Shown here piece by piece: positions 34,223 through 43,735 of a DNA stretch of 64,000 nucleotides; within the stretch, counting starts at the first letter, position 1, and each line of letters opens with the position of its first letter. Below the pieces are notes generated by a model that saw only the letters and a list, made by a program, of their open reading frames with translations, was not told where the DNA came from and ran no database searches. A program made the position numbers and the translations under genes. The stretch comes from Chitinophaga oryziterrae (GTDB taxonomy: Bacteria; Bacteroidota; Bacteroidia; Chitinophagales; Chitinophagaceae): assembly GCF_009758125.1 (NCBI RefSeq), contig NZ_WRXO01000010.1, positions 248,001 through 312,000 of the forward strand. The letters run 5' to 3'.

Positions 34223-37200
34223 TTATTTACCTTTCTCTATCGCTTCATACAACGTTTCCATCATATTCTCCCGCACATGCATACTGCCTAATTTCTTGTT
34301 ATCCCCACCGGCAGGACATACCCTGTTGCTCAGGAAAATGAATACCAGATTCGATTGAGGATCTACCCAGATACAGGTGCCTGTAAACCCGGTATGACCA
34401 TAAGTAAGCGGCGAAGCGCTCTTACAGGGATAAGGATCTCCGTGTTTGCCGTTATCCTTTTCCGGTTTATCGAAGCCCAGTCCGCGGCGGCTTACATTGC
34501 TGTTATACCCGGTGAATAACTGCAACGTTTCCGGTTTGATATATTGCTTTCCATTATAAGATCCTCCGTTCAGCAACATCTGCATCAGGATGGCCAGATC
34601 TTCCGCATTGGAGAATAATCCGGCATGCCCCGCAACACCTCCAAACATAGCGGCTCCCGGATCATGTACATCTCCGCGTATCCACTGCATACGGAAAATA
34701 CGTTCATTTTCTGTTGGGGCCAGCTGTGCTAAAGAGAAACGCTCCCTTGGCTTAAAGCCGGTGGTGGACATACCCAGAGGCTCATAGAATGTTTCACGTA
34801 CATAATGATTCAGTTTCTTACCGGTGATCTGTTCTACCACCTCTCCCAGGAAGATAAAGTCATTGTCACTATATACATATCCCTGCTGTGGTTTCAGCGG
34901 GCTTTCCAATATCCGTTTGAACAGCGTATCCGTATAACTGCTTTTCAGGTACAGGTGTTCTGCTACCCTTACAGAATACAGGGAATCTGCATAACTGTGA
35001 TAAAGTGCAGTGTCTGGTACTACGCCACCGATCAGTGTTTCCTTATAAAAGGCGATGAAAGGTACCAGTCCGGCCTGGTGTAATAATACATCCCGTATAC
35101 GCAGTCCGGCTTTATTACTACCCTTCACCCAGGGCAGATAATCTCCCAGCGTGGCATCCAGGTTCAGTTTGCCCTCATCATACAAATGCATTATGGACAT
35201 TGTTGTAGCACAAACCTTTGTTACAGAGGCCAGGTCATATATAGATTGGGAAGTAACCGCTTCCCGCTTGCCATAATCGTATGCGCCAAAGTTTTTGTCA
35301 TATACGATCTTACCATTTTTCATTGCCAGGATCTGGCAACCAGGAGCCGCCCCCTTCCTGATCATTTCATTCGCCAATACATCTATATGTTGTAATACCT
35401 GGCTGTTCATACCTACTGCTTCCGGTTTCACATGCTGTAATTCCAGTTGTACCGGCGGCGCTGGCGGCGGAGCCACAATGCCCGTCCCATAAGGGAAGTT
35501 AGGGCATACGGTTACCGGTAATGTCCCCATTGGCGGAAGCTGTCCGAATAACAGCCTGGCAGCTTCCCGTTGTGTATTATCATCATCTTCGTAGGCTGCC
35601 ACAATCGTAGGCGCATCGCAGAAATACTGGATAGCGTAAGGGTTCCCGAATACTACCGTCGCGGTTGGCATCTCCTGCTGCAATTGCTGGATCAGCAATC
35701 TTTCAGCTGTGCTGATGTTAAAGTTGTTGGCCGGACGGCGGCTATAATTATGTAAACCAATAATCACCGCCTGGTAATCCCTTTTCAGCCGTTCCACTAC
35801 CTGTCCTACCTGGTTCTCCGGTTGACGGGCAGTAAAAATGTAGGTAGCCGCATCCGGGCGTAATGCTTTGATCGTTTGTAAGAACGCGTTATTCACATCT
35901 GCACCTACAGCTATTACCGCTACTTTACCCGGTGTATGTTCATTAAAGGGTATCAGGTGATTATCGTTCTTTAATAAAGTCAGCGCTTTTTCAGAGATTC
36001 TTTTGGTTAAAGAGTCTGTAGCTGCATTCAGATCATTGGTAAGATTAGTGGTATCTATTACCTGTGGCTTGTTTAGCCCCATCTGATATTTAGCATGCAA
36101 TACCTTTTTCACACGCAGGTTCACCTCATCCCAGGTAATCAGGTCTTTTCTGATAGCACGTTTGATAGCGTCCACACTCCCTTCTGCCGTAGAGGGTAAC
36201 ATCAGCATATCATTACCTGCCAGCAGTGACTTTGCAGATTCTTCTCCGCCTGTATAAAACTTGGCGATCCCTTTCATTTCCAGTGCATCGGTAATAACGA
36301 TGCCTTTATAACCCAGCTCCTGCTTTAGCAGTTTGGTAATAGTATTATAAGAGATAGAGGTAGGTGTATTAGGGGTACTGTCTATAGCCGGAACATACAG
36401 GTGTGCGATCATGATGGATCCTACGCCGGCAGCGATGGCCTGTCTGAAAGGATACAGTTCCAGAGAATCCAGTTGCGCCCTTGTTTTACGAATAGTAGGC
36501 ATATCCAGATGGGAGTCCACATCAGTATCTCCATGACCCGGGAAGTGTTTGGCACAGGCCCATACGCCCTGGTCCTGCATTCCTTTGATGGTCTGTACCC
36601 CCATTCTGGCCACCTGGTATTTATCCTGCCCGAAAGAGCGGTCATTAATAACCGGGTTATTGGGGTTGTTATTCACATCCATATCAGGGGCATAGTCCAT
36701 ATGGATGCCCATCCGGCGGCATTGTTGCCCCAGGATCTTACCGGCATCATAGGCCAGGGTGCTATCCTTTACTGCGCCTATCATCAGGTTGCGGGGCAGG
36801 CTGATAACACTATCCAGCCGCATACCCAGCCCCCATTCTCCATCAATGGCTATCATCAGCGGTGTCTGGGAAACAGACTGGTAGTAATTGGTGAGTAGTG
36901 CCTGTCTTACAGGTCCTCCCTGGAAAAAGATCAATCCCCCCACCTTATTTTCCCGAATATCATCAACTATTTTCTTAACATGATCCGGCCCCAGGTTAGA
37001 ATGTGCCCTGATCATAATCAGTTGTGCAATACGTTCTTCGGAATTCAGTGAAGCAAAGACACTGTCTACCCAGTGGTCTTCCGGGTTTTCTCTTTTGACT
37101 ACCCGGGTTTTGCTTTCTTGAAGTGGTTTATCAGGTCCTTTCTTGTCCGGATTACTTGGATTTATCCTGGTTGATACTCCCGGAACACTGCCCGCCAGGA

Positions 37201-37243
37201 ATAACCCGGAGAGCCCTAAAATCAGTAATTGCTTCATAATCAT
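34223..37243 (-). CDS. Bifunctional NagZ-type glycoside hydrolase family 3 / class C beta-lactamase-like protein
   Basis: The 1006-residue exported protein has a signal sequence in the first ~22 residues (the ATG at 37237 is an equally good start). Residues ~60-420 form a family 3 beta-N-acetylglucosaminidase with KHFPGHGDT and the Asp243/His245 (DSH) dyad and Asp319 (ITDALEMKG) as nucleophile. Residues 430-590 resemble the GH3 C-domain. After a Pro-rich linker, 605-1006 is a serine beta-lactamase/esterase fold with Ser673-Lys676 (SVTK) and a YSDN motif at 791-794. NagZ recycles peptidoglycan sugars. The second domain may be an amidase or esterase on the same substrate. Confidence 0.88.
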   Translation of the reverse strand: MIMKQLLILGLSGLFLAGSVPGVSTRINPSNPDKKGPDKPLQESKTRVVKRENPEDHWVDSVFASLNSEERIAQLIMIRAHSNLGPDHVKKIVDDIRENKVGGLIFFQGGPVRQALLTNYYQSVSQTPLMIAIDGEWGLGMRLDSVISLPRNLMIGAVKDSTLAYDAGKILGQQCRRMGIHMDYAPDMDVNNNPNNPVINDRSFGQDKYQVARMGVQTIKGMQDQGVWACAKHFPGHGDTDVDSHLDMPTIRKTRAQLDSLELYPFRQAIAAGVGSIMIAHLYVPAIDSTPNTPTSISYNTITKLLKQELGYKGIVITDALEMKGIAKFYTGGEESAKSLLAGNDMLMLPSTAEGSVDAIKRAIRKDLITWDEVNLRVKKVLHAKYQMGLNKPQVIDTTNLTNDLNAATDSLTKRISEKALTLLKNDNHLIPFNEHTPGKVAVIAVGADVNNAFLQTIKALRPDAATYIFTARQPENQVGQVVERLKRDYQAVIIGLHNYSRRPANNFNISTAERLLIQQLQQEMPTATVVFGNPYAIQYFCDAPTIVAAYEDDDNTQREAARLLFGQLPPMGTLPVTVCPNFPYGTGIVAPPPAPPVQLELQHVKPEAVGMNSQVLQHIDVLANEMIRKGAAPGCQILAMKNGKIVYDKNFGAYDYGKREAVTSQSIYDLASVTKVCATTMSIMHLYDEGKLNLDATLGDYLPWVKGSNKAGLRIRDVLLHQAGLVPFIAFYKETLIGGVVPDTALYHSYADSLYSVRVAEHLYLKSSYTDTLFKRILESPLKPQQGYVYSDNDFIFLGEVVEQITGKKLNHYVRETFYEPLGMSTTGFKPRERFSLAQLAPTENERIFRMQWIRGDVHDPGAAMFGGVAGHAGLFSNAEDLAILMQMLLNGGSYNGKQYIKPETLQLFTGYNSNVSRRGLGFDKPEKDNGKHGDPYPCKSASPLTYGHTGFTGTCIWVDPQSNLVFIFLSNRVCPAGGDNKKLGSMHVRENMMETLYEAIEKGK

Positions 37244-37537
37244 TGGCTAAACTTACGAATTAATTGTTTTTTTACATATTTCATAATTTCCCGATTGACG
37301 TGGTCCGGCAGTGTAAACAACTACTTTTACAGTAAAGTTCATAACGTTCTTTCCATATCTGTATCTATAAAATTTTTTAAGCCCCCTTAAAAATAATCCA
37401 TTATTTACAGCATATCATTGAATGATATCTATTAAATTTCTTAAATATTTTACATTATTCAAGCAATATCAATTTTAGTTACCTATACATTCAATTGTTT
37501 ATTATATTTGTACTCTTGCTAAAGATTTTATAAACAC
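37244..37537. other. Divergent AT-rich intergenic region before adk
   Basis: This 293-bp stretch is strongly AT-rich and holds no coding sequence. On the left side TAAGTTTA (complement of 37248-37255) is a near-match -7 element for the 34223 gene; on the right is the adk -7 element. Confidence 0.6.
37503..37510 (+). promoter_or_regulatory. -7 element of adk
   Basis: TATATTTG is an exact TAnnTTTG match, 27 nt before the adk ATG. Confidence 0.5.
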
Positions 37538-38125
37538 ATGGTCAATATCATTTTATTTGGCCCTCCCGGTAGCGGTAAGGGTACACAAAGTGCTAATCTT
37601 ATTGAAAAATACGGACTTATCCACCTGGCCACGGGAGATTTACTACGTAGTGAAATAGCGGATAAAACACCTTTGGGCATGGAAGCCAAGAAAGTAATAG
37701 ATCAGGGCTTACTGGTTCCGGATGAAGTAGTGATCGGCATGATCAGTTCCAAGCTGGATGCCAACCCGGAAGCAAGAGGGTTTATTTTTGATGGTTTCCC
37801 ACGTACAACTGCCCAGGCAGAAGCGCTTGATAAGCTGTTATCATTGAAAAAAACATCTATATCCAATGTACTGGCACTGGAAGTACCGGAAGATCAGTTG
37901 ATTGCCCGTTTACTGAACAGAGGCGCAACTTCCGGCCGCAGCGATGATGCCAATGAGGATGTGATCCGTGCACGTATTGTGGAATATCATAACAAAACGG
38001 CTCCTGTTGCTGATCATTATGCCAAATATGGCAAGTTTAAAAAGATCAGGGGAGAAGGTGAAGTATCCGAAATATTTGACCGTTTAAGCAAAGAAATCGA
38101 TAGCCTGATAGAAGAAAAAGTATAA
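37538..38125 (+). CDS. adk: Adenylate kinase
   Basis: The protein has 195 residues with P-loop GPPGSGKGT at 8-16 and DGFPRT in the NMP-binding part. The LID is short and has no cysteine zinc site (LLNRGATSGRSDDANED), the short form of the enzyme. It interconverts ATP, AMP and ADP. It lies 132 bp before obg on the same strand, separated by a long hairpin. Confidence 0.95.
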   Translation: MVNIILFGPPGSGKGTQSANLIEKYGLIHLATGDLLRSEIADKTPLGMEAKKVIDQGLLVPDEVVIGMISSKLDANPEARGFIFDGFPRTTAQAEALDKLLSLKKTSISNVLALEVPEDQLIARLLNRGATSGRSDDANEDVIRARIVEYHNKTAPVADHYAKYGKFKKIRGEGEVSEIFDRLSKEIDSLIEEKV

Positions 38126-38145
38126 CAGGCAACCGCATATATTTT

Positions 38146-38215
38146 AAACGCAAAGATTGTAAGTATGTATTTTACTTAGTAAAATGCCTGAACTTAACGA
38201 TCTTTGCGTTTTTAC
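38146..38215 (+). terminator. Hairpin between adk and obg
   Basis: 12-bp perfect arms (38146-38157 and 38200-38211) enclose a loop with its own TTTTAC/GTAAAA hairpin. A T-rich stretch follows. It is a plausible terminator of adk. Confidence 0.65.
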
Positions 38216-38257
38216 GTTTTATACGAAGCGTTGAAAAGCACGCAAAAATTATAAACA

Positions 38258-39253
38258 TTGGAAAGAGGTAATTTCGTTGATTATATAAGAATATCTGCCA
38301 AGTCAGGCAAAGGTGGGGCTGGAAGTGCGCACTTTATGCGCACCAAATACAACCCCGAGGCTGGTCCGGATGGTGGTGACGGTGGCCGTGGCGGACATAT
38401 CATTTTAAAAGGTAACTCGCAGTTGTGGACACTGCTGCACCTTCGCTGGTATAAGAACGTAGTGGCAGAAGACGGCGCAAACGGACGTGATAATAACAGT
38501 ACCGGCCACAACGGCGCAGATGTGATCATCGAAGTCCCCCTGGGTACCCAGGCCTTTGATGAGGAAACCGGCGAAATGGAAGTGGAGATCCTGCATGATG
38601 GCCAGGAAGTGATATGGGTTCCCGGCGGACAAGGCGGCCGTGGTAATGCCTACTTCAAATCTGCAACCAATCAGGCACCTGAATATTCTCAGCCTGGTAT
38701 GCCGGGTAAAGAAGGCTGGAAAGCCCTGGAACTAAAAATGCTGGCCGATGTAGGACTGGTAGGCTTCCCCAATGCAGGTAAATCTACCCTCTTATCTACC
38801 ATCACAGCAGCTAAACCTAAAATTGCAGATTACGCGTTCACGACCCTTACCCCTAACCTGGGTATGGTAGCTTACCGCAACGACCGCTCCTTCTGTATCG
38901 CGGATTTACCAGGAATTATAGAGGGTGCACACGAAGGTAAAGGTCTGGGACATCGTTTCCTTCGCCATATAGAACGTAACCCTGTGTTATTGTTCCTGAT
39001 CCCGGCAGATAGTCAGGATCACCGCAAAGATTTTGATATCCTGTTAAACGAGCTGGAGCAATACAATTCCGAACTGCTGGATAAGAAATTCATACTCGCG
39101 ATCAGTAAAAGTGATATGCTGGATGATGAACTGAAAACAGCTATCGCGGAAGAACTGCCAACGGATATACCGCATGTGTTCATTTCTTCTGTAACCCAAC
39201 AAGGGTTATCCGAACTGAAAGACCTGTTATGGCAGGCATTGAATACTAAGTAA
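38258..39253 (+). CDS. obg: GTPase Obg/CgtA
   Basis: The 331-residue protein starts at TTG, four codons before the conserved NFVDY. The glycine-rich Obg domain (AGPDGGDGGRGGH) fills residues 1-160. G1 GFPNAGKS is at 169-176, G2 TTLTP at 195-199 and G3 DLPG at 216-219. G4 reads SKSD in ILAISKSDML instead of the usual NKxD. It binds late 50S intermediates and is essential in most bacteria. There is no C-terminal Obg domain, as expected in this phylum. Confidence 0.94.
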   Translation: MERGNFVDYIRISAKSGKGGAGSAHFMRTKYNPEAGPDGGDGGRGGHIILKGNSQLWTLLHLRWYKNVVAEDGANGRDNNSTGHNGADVIIEVPLGTQAFDEETGEMEVEILHDGQEVIWVPGGQGGRGNAYFKSATNQAPEYSQPGMPGKEGWKALELKMLADVGLVGFPNAGKSTLLSTITAAKPKIADYAFTTLTPNLGMVAYRNDRSFCIADLPGIIEGAHEGKGLGHRFLRHIERNPVLLFLIPADSQDHRKDFDILLNELEQYNSELLDKKFILAISKSDMLDDELKTAIAEELPTDIPHVFISSVTQQGLSELKDLLWQALNTK

Positions 39254-39265
39254 TCTCATATTCAT

Positions 39266-39307
39266 ATAATAGAAAAGGCGAAGGATATCCTTCGCCTTTT
39301 CTATTAT
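39266..39307 (+). terminator. Terminator of obg
   Basis: A perfect 42-bp palindrome (21-bp arms, no spacer) lies 12 bp after the stop, with CCTTTTCTATTAT as the descending arm. It works with little T-tail outside the stem. Confidence 0.8.
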
Positions 39308-39359
39308 CAGGCTATATCTCTAATGGGAATATTTTATTATTTTGTGAAAATTTTATCCT

Positions 39360-40082
39360 GTGAAATACATTATCGGCGCATTTTTATTTATCACATTGTT
39401 TAGCAGATGTAAATCATCTACCCACGAACATACCACATACAATATGACCGTTTTCCCCGACGCAGAAAAAGCAAGCGCGAAAGGTCTTTATAAAGGTGAT
39501 TTCGCGGGGGACCCTATTTACCTGACCATTAATTTCGCCAGTGGCAAACACGTAGCCGGTTATAATGTCCACAAAGGATTACGTCGCAACCTGAGTGGTA
39601 CCATGCAGCAAACCGCTAATGGCTGGGAACTGGTGATCAATGAACCAGGAGATCATCCCTTTGATGGTATATTTAAACTGGTATTTGACAGCGCCTTCAC
39701 TTCCGCAAAAGGAGAATGGAAACCGTTAAATGTCCCTTCCAGCCTCAAAGAAAAAAATTTTACTCTCGCCCGCATAGAGATGCCTGACAATGGGGCTGAC
39801 GGCTTATATCATGATGTACTGAATGGAGATCATTCTGATATCACTTTCCAGGAAGATGGCAACTGCATATTCAACTACTATGACAAAATCAACGATTCTA
39901 CATTTGCAGAGCAGATGAATACCGTAAGAGGAACCTGGGAGAAGAAAGATACCACATTGTTGGTAACCTGGCATAAAACAGCACAATGGGATAAGGATAA
40001 AAGTGTTTTTGCGATCATGTTAGATGGCTCGTCTATCACGATTGTTACAGGAGAAGGATACGAGTTCACCACTCCTTTTTAA
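39360..40082 (+). CDS. Putative lipoprotein of unknown function
   Basis: The 240-residue protein starts at GTG with a hydrophobic leader ending LFSRCKSS (Cys17 possible lipid site, with an unusual Arg before it). The rest is predicted beta-rich with conserved-looking GLYKGDFAGDPIYLTI and GEWKPLN. The C-terminal half has an ITFQEDGNCIFNYYDK pattern and a GTWEKKDTTLLVTW strand, like lipocalin or copper-resistance-type beta proteins. I do not recognise a named family. Confidence 0.65.
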   Translation: MKYIIGAFLFITLFSRCKSSTHEHTTYNMTVFPDAEKASAKGLYKGDFAGDPIYLTINFASGKHVAGYNVHKGLRRNLSGTMQQTANGWELVINEPGDHPFDGIFKLVFDSAFTSAKGEWKPLNVPSSLKEKNFTLARIEMPDNGADGLYHDVLNGDHSDITFQEDGNCIFNYYDKINDSTFAEQMNTVRGTWEKKDTTLLVTWHKTAQWDKDKSVFAIMLDGSSITIVTGEGYEFTTPF

Positions 40083-40146
40083 TAAAACACCTGTCAGCAA
40101 ATACAACAATGCGGATCTTCGATCTCACAAGCGCTAATATTAACCG

Positions 40147-40806
40147 GTGATTAAACGGATCTTACTTTATATACTGGCAGGTTTAATACTGTACGCCTCC
40201 TGGCTGATGCTGTTATTAAGCCTGCCTTATACTTCCTTCAAACCACATGTGGATTTCCTCATGACCAAACAGCTGGTCTACCATCTCCGGCTGTGGAGAG
40301 TGAGCTTTTACACACATGTATTTGTCAGTATTCTTGTACTCCTCACAGGTCTTTTGCAGTTTAACTGGTATCTCTTAAAAAAATATCCCGGCGTGCATCG
40401 CACATCCGGGAAAATATATGTTCTGATCGTCTTATTATTCAGCGGCCCCAGTGGCCTGATAATGGGCTTTTATGCCAATGGCGGATTACCGGCCCGTATC
40501 AGTTTTGTAATACTGGCAACCCTCTGGATGGTGTTTACCTATATGGGATGGCGTTATACCCTCCAACGTAACTGGCAAAAACATGCGGCCATGCTTATAC
40601 GCAGTTATGCCCTTACACTATCCGCTCTCACCCTCCGGTTCTACGCATTCCTGATCGGCACCTTCCATATCCCCCTGCATCCTGTTAACAGGTATATTCT
40701 TATCTCCTGGCTGAGCTGGACATTAAACCTGCTGATTGCTGAAGCCATCATAAAATGGGGCTTCGAAAAAATCAACCGTTCATTCCCAGCAAAATCTGCT
40801 GCTTAA
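40147..40806 (+). CDS. DUF2306 family membrane protein
   Basis: The 219-residue protein starts at GTG. It has about six transmembrane segments and the family pattern HRTSGKIYVL, GFYANGGLPARISF, LWMVFTYMGWR and IRSYALTLSALTLRFYAF. The function of DUF2306 is unknown; some relatives sit near redox proteins. Its 3' end overlaps the convergent TPR gene by 35 bp (40772-40806). Confidence 0.8.
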   Translation: MIKRILLYILAGLILYASWLMLLLSLPYTSFKPHVDFLMTKQLVYHLRLWRVSFYTHVFVSILVLLTGLLQFNWYLLKKYPGVHRTSGKIYVLIVLLFSGPSGLIMGFYANGGLPARISFVILATLWMVFTYMGWRYTLQRNWQKHAAMLIRSYALTLSALTLRFYAFLIGTFHIPLHPVNRYILISWLSWTLNLLIAEAIIKWGFEKINRSFPAKSAA

Positions 40807-41896
40807 CAAAATGCCCGTCAGCGGTAATAGAATAAGTCTCCTTATCAATCTCTTTTGATTCGAGTAACTTATTATCCTCATATCCTGCCGTATCCGGGCT
40901 CTTCTCGTATACCTGTTTGAACAATCCTATCTGGATAGTTCCGTTCTGCTGTATGGTCGCTACTTTAAAAGGTTCGTCCAGTTGTTTCTGCCCGCCAATC
41001 AACAGTTTATCAATCAGTTTACCCAGCTTATCAAAACTTACAATATAATATTGTGCTGGTGCCGATCCTTCCATTATTACATCTTTCACTGCATAGATCA
41101 GTGTTTTTACACTGTCGCTGTTTTTAACAAGTCCTACGTGATAATATTCACTTCCAACTTCACGGGAAAATTGTGCGTTCCTCATTTCAGGAACAAAGCG
41201 TTCGTAATCATATGAAATATAATCATCCCCCAATTTATCTGCATATTGCATATCCAGGGAAACAGGGAAACTCAATGGTTTAAACTCATGCCAGAAAAGG
41301 TTCCACTGTAACTTTTCGGGGTCAGTTGCACCGCTCAGGGCAGTTGTAACCACACTGCGAAATTCAAACTCATTATCTTTTCTCAATGCTTCGAGGTCCT
41401 TATCCGCAAAGATATTTTTCACATTACTATACCCGAATTCTATCGCAGATACCAGGTAATATTTAGCCCATTCATTATCACCCAAACGGGAATACGCGCA
41501 AGCCATATTGTACAGCACCTTATGTAATGGTTTATAATCCAGCAGTTCCGCTATACCATATGCCTTAATAGCCTCTCTCAGTTCCTGCTTATCAAACAAG
41601 GCGTTACCCAGTTCGTAATAAGCTTTGGCTTGTGGCTTCAGCAAAATGGATTGCTTAAATGATTCAATCCCACCATCAGGGTTTTTCTTGTTCCTGTATT
41701 TGTCTATCCCTTCAAGGAATAACTTATCTGAAGCACCGTTTTTTTCAGCAGCGCTATGTGCTATCAACAATACAGTATCCTTATCATACAGATTACCAGC
41801 GCTTAAATGAATGGCATCAACAGTAGCTGTTTTCTTTGAAGAGGGGGTACACGCAAACAAACAGGTACCGGCAATAAAGAGAAATAGATATCGCAT
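40772..41896 (-). CDS. Tetratricopeptide-repeat lipoprotein
   Basis: The 374-residue protein has a lipoprotein signal (LFAC, Cys16). Residues ~55-190 form three to four TPR-like helices with PQAKAYYELGNALFDKQE and LYNMACAYSRLGDNEWAKY. The C-terminal half is beta-rich with unknown family. TPR domains bind proteins; the partner is unknown. The stop lies inside the 3' end of the DUF2306 gene, an antisense overlap of 35 bp. Confidence 0.75.
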   Translation of the reverse strand: MRYLFLFIAGTCLFACTPSSKKTATVDAIHLSAGNLYDKDTVLLIAHSAAEKNGASDKLFLEGIDKYRNKKNPDGGIESFKQSILLKPQAKAYYELGNALFDKQELREAIKAYGIAELLDYKPLHKVLYNMACAYSRLGDNEWAKYYLVSAIEFGYSNVKNIFADKDLEALRKDNEFEFRSVVTTALSGATDPEKLQWNLFWHEFKPLSFPVSLDMQYADKLGDDYISYDYERFVPEMRNAQFSREVGSEYYHVGLVKNSDSVKTLIYAVKDVIMEGSAPAQYYIVSFDKLGKLIDKLLIGGQKQLDEPFKVATIQQNGTIQIGLFKQVYEKSPDTAGYEDNKLLESKEIDKETYSITADGHFVKQQILLGMNG

Positions 41897-41950
41897 AAGT
41901 TAAAGATAACACCAATTATCATAATGTGATAATCCCTGAGGTAGCCACAT

Positions 41951-41985
41951 AAAAAAAGCATTCATAACCTGGTTATAAATGCTTC
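41951..41985 (-). terminator. Terminator of the tRNA-Thr gene
   Basis: The stem AAGCATT..ATAACC / GGTTAT..AATGCTT is followed, in the minus direction, by a run of seven T, just after the tRNA 3' end. Confidence 0.85.
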
Positions 41986-41991
41986 ATACTG

Positions 41992-42064
41992 AGCCAACCA
42001 AGGGGCTCGAACCCTCGACCTACAATTTACGAAACTGTTGCTCTGCCAGCTGAGCTAGGTTGGC
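41992..42064 (-). tRNA. tRNA-Thr (anticodon CGU)
   Basis: The 73-nt cloverleaf reads cleanly on the minus strand. The acceptor is GCCAACC/GGTTGGC, the D-arm GCTC/GAGC, the anticodon stem ACAGT/ATTGT with loop TTCGTAA (anticodon CGT) and the T-arm GAGGG/CCCTT with TTCGAGC. The discriminator is T and no CCA is encoded, so the tail must be added. It decodes ACG. Confidence 0.93.
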
Positions 42065-42103
42065 GTTATGTCTATGATAAAAATAACGTATTATACCGCA
42101 GTC

Positions 42104-42415
42104 CTAGAACAGTCCACCTAATCCGCCCATCATACCACCGGCAACTCCTTTCATTTCATTTTCCCAGGCATTCTCAGCATTTTTCAGGGCACGGTTCAGT
42201 GCTGTGATCACCAAATCTTCCAGTTCTTCTTTGTTGTCTTTTTCCAGCAAACGTTCTGCAATGTCTATGCTTTTTACTTCGCGGTTACCGCTAACGGTTA
42301 CCTTCACGGCGCCATCTCCGGCCTCTCCGTCTACAGTAATCCCGGCAAGACGGAGCTTACTGTCTTTCATTTTTTCCTGCGCTTCCTGCAGCTTACCAAA
42401 AAGATCTCCAAACAT
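42104..42415 (-). CDS. Nucleoid-associated protein YbaB/EbfC family
   Basis: The 103-residue protein has the layout of the family: MFGDLFGKLQEAQEKMKDSK helix, a GDGAVKVTVSGNREVKSI beta hairpin and a C-terminal helix ending in a Gly/Met-rich tail. Family members bind DNA as dimers and often lie next to dnaX and recR, which are absent here. It is divergent from the reductase gene at 42482. Confidence 0.9.
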   Translation of the reverse strand: MFGDLFGKLQEAQEKMKDSKLRLAGITVDGEAGDGAVKVTVSGNREVKSIDIAERLLEKDNKEELEDLVITALNRALKNAENAWENEMKGVAGGMMGGLGGLF

Positions 42416-42481
42416 GGTATGTCGATTTAAAGGCGCGAAGATATTCCACTTTTCTTATCTTAACACTTTAATTGTATAGGA

Positions 42482-43732
42482 ATGTTAGAAACCAAAGTAT
42501 GTATCGTTGGGGCAGGACCCGCAGGAACAGCTGCTGCGCTTCAACTGGCCCAACTGAATATCGATTGTATCATTGTGGATAAAGCAGTATTCCCGCGCGA
42601 TAAAGTTTGTGGAGATGGATTGAGTGGAAAAGTAATCACTGCCCTTAACCGTATAGACCCAGCCATTGCAACCCGTCTTAAGGAGGCCAATTTCAAGTTG
42701 AACAGCTGGGGGGTTACATTTGTATCTCCTGCCCGTCATAGCCTGGATGTTGGTTATCGCCCGGACTATAACAGCAAAGATGGCAGTCATAAGGAAACTC
42801 CAATCGGGTATGTATGTAAACGCATGGACTTCGATAATTTCCTGGTAGATGAAGTGAAACGCCGGAAAGAAATACAACTGCACGAAAATGTTAACATTGA
42901 AAGCTACGAACTGACCAGCGACGGATATATCGTTACCGGTAACAAAGGCAGCTTCCAGGTGAAAGCCCAATTGCTTATTATCGCTAATGGCGCTCATTCT
43001 TCCTTTACTAAGAATGTTGCTAACATAACCATAGAACATAAACATTATGTAGCCGGCATCCGTGCCTATTACAAAAATATAAGTGGTAATAATCCTGATA
43101 ACTTCATTGAACTGCACTTCCTGAAAAGTCTCTTACCTGGTTATTTCTGGATATTCCCCTTGCCAAACGGGGAAGCCAATGTAGGTGTGGGTGTACTAAG
43201 CGAAGCGGTACGCAAAAAGAAAATGAACCTGAAGAAATCTATGCTGGATATCATAGAGAATGATCCCGTTTTTAAGGAACGTTTCAAAAATGCGGAATTG
43301 ACCAGCAGCATAGAGGGATATGGACTTCCTCTTGGCAGTAAGAAAAGAGTGATCTCCGGCGAGCGTTATATGCTGGTTGGTGATGCCGCTTTCCTTATAG
43401 ACCCTTTCACAGGCGAAGGTATTGGCAATGGGTTGTACAGTGGCCGGCTGGCTGCCTTAGAAGCCGCAGAAGCTATCAGGGCAAATGATTTTTCAGCGGC
43501 GAAACTGGCTCACTATGATGCTGAAGTATACCGCATTATGGGACCGGAACTCAGGTTGAGCCACCGTTTGCAAAAGCTGGTCAACTTCCCATGGTTGTTT
43601 AATACGCTGATGAAAGTAAGCAGTCGTAATAAACAACTGCAGGAGTTATTATCCTGTATGTTCTATGAGGTAGACCTGCGGAAGAAGCTGGCCAAACCGT
43701 CTTTTTATCTGAAACTGCTTTTTAACAGATAA
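42482..43732 (+). CDS. Geranylgeranyl-reductase-family FAD-dependent oxidoreductase
   Basis: The 416-residue protein has an N-terminal FAD-binding GAGPAGTAAALQLA (residues 10-23), a DKVCGDGLSGK segment and the second FAD motif MLVGDAAFLIDPFTGEGIG. This set is typical of the GGR-type branch of the flavin monooxygenase fold. Members saturate isoprenoid chains or modify lipids; the substrate is not evident. It is followed 3 bp later by the DUF2891 gene, so the two are probably co-translated. Confidence 0.85.
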   Translation: MLETKVCIVGAGPAGTAAALQLAQLNIDCIIVDKAVFPRDKVCGDGLSGKVITALNRIDPAIATRLKEANFKLNSWGVTFVSPARHSLDVGYRPDYNSKDGSHKETPIGYVCKRMDFDNFLVDEVKRRKEIQLHENVNIESYELTSDGYIVTGNKGSFQVKAQLLIIANGAHSSFTKNVANITIEHKHYVAGIRAYYKNISGNNPDNFIELHFLKSLLPGYFWIFPLPNGEANVGVGVLSEAVRKKKMNLKKSMLDIIENDPVFKERFKNAELTSSIEGYGLPLGSKKRVISGERYMLVGDAAFLIDPFTGEGIGNGLYSGRLAALEAAEAIRANDFSAAKLAHYDAEVYRIMGPELRLSHRLQKLVNFPWLFNTLMKVSSRNKQLQELLSCMFYEVDLRKKLAKPSFYLKLLFNR

Positions 43733-43735
43733 CCA

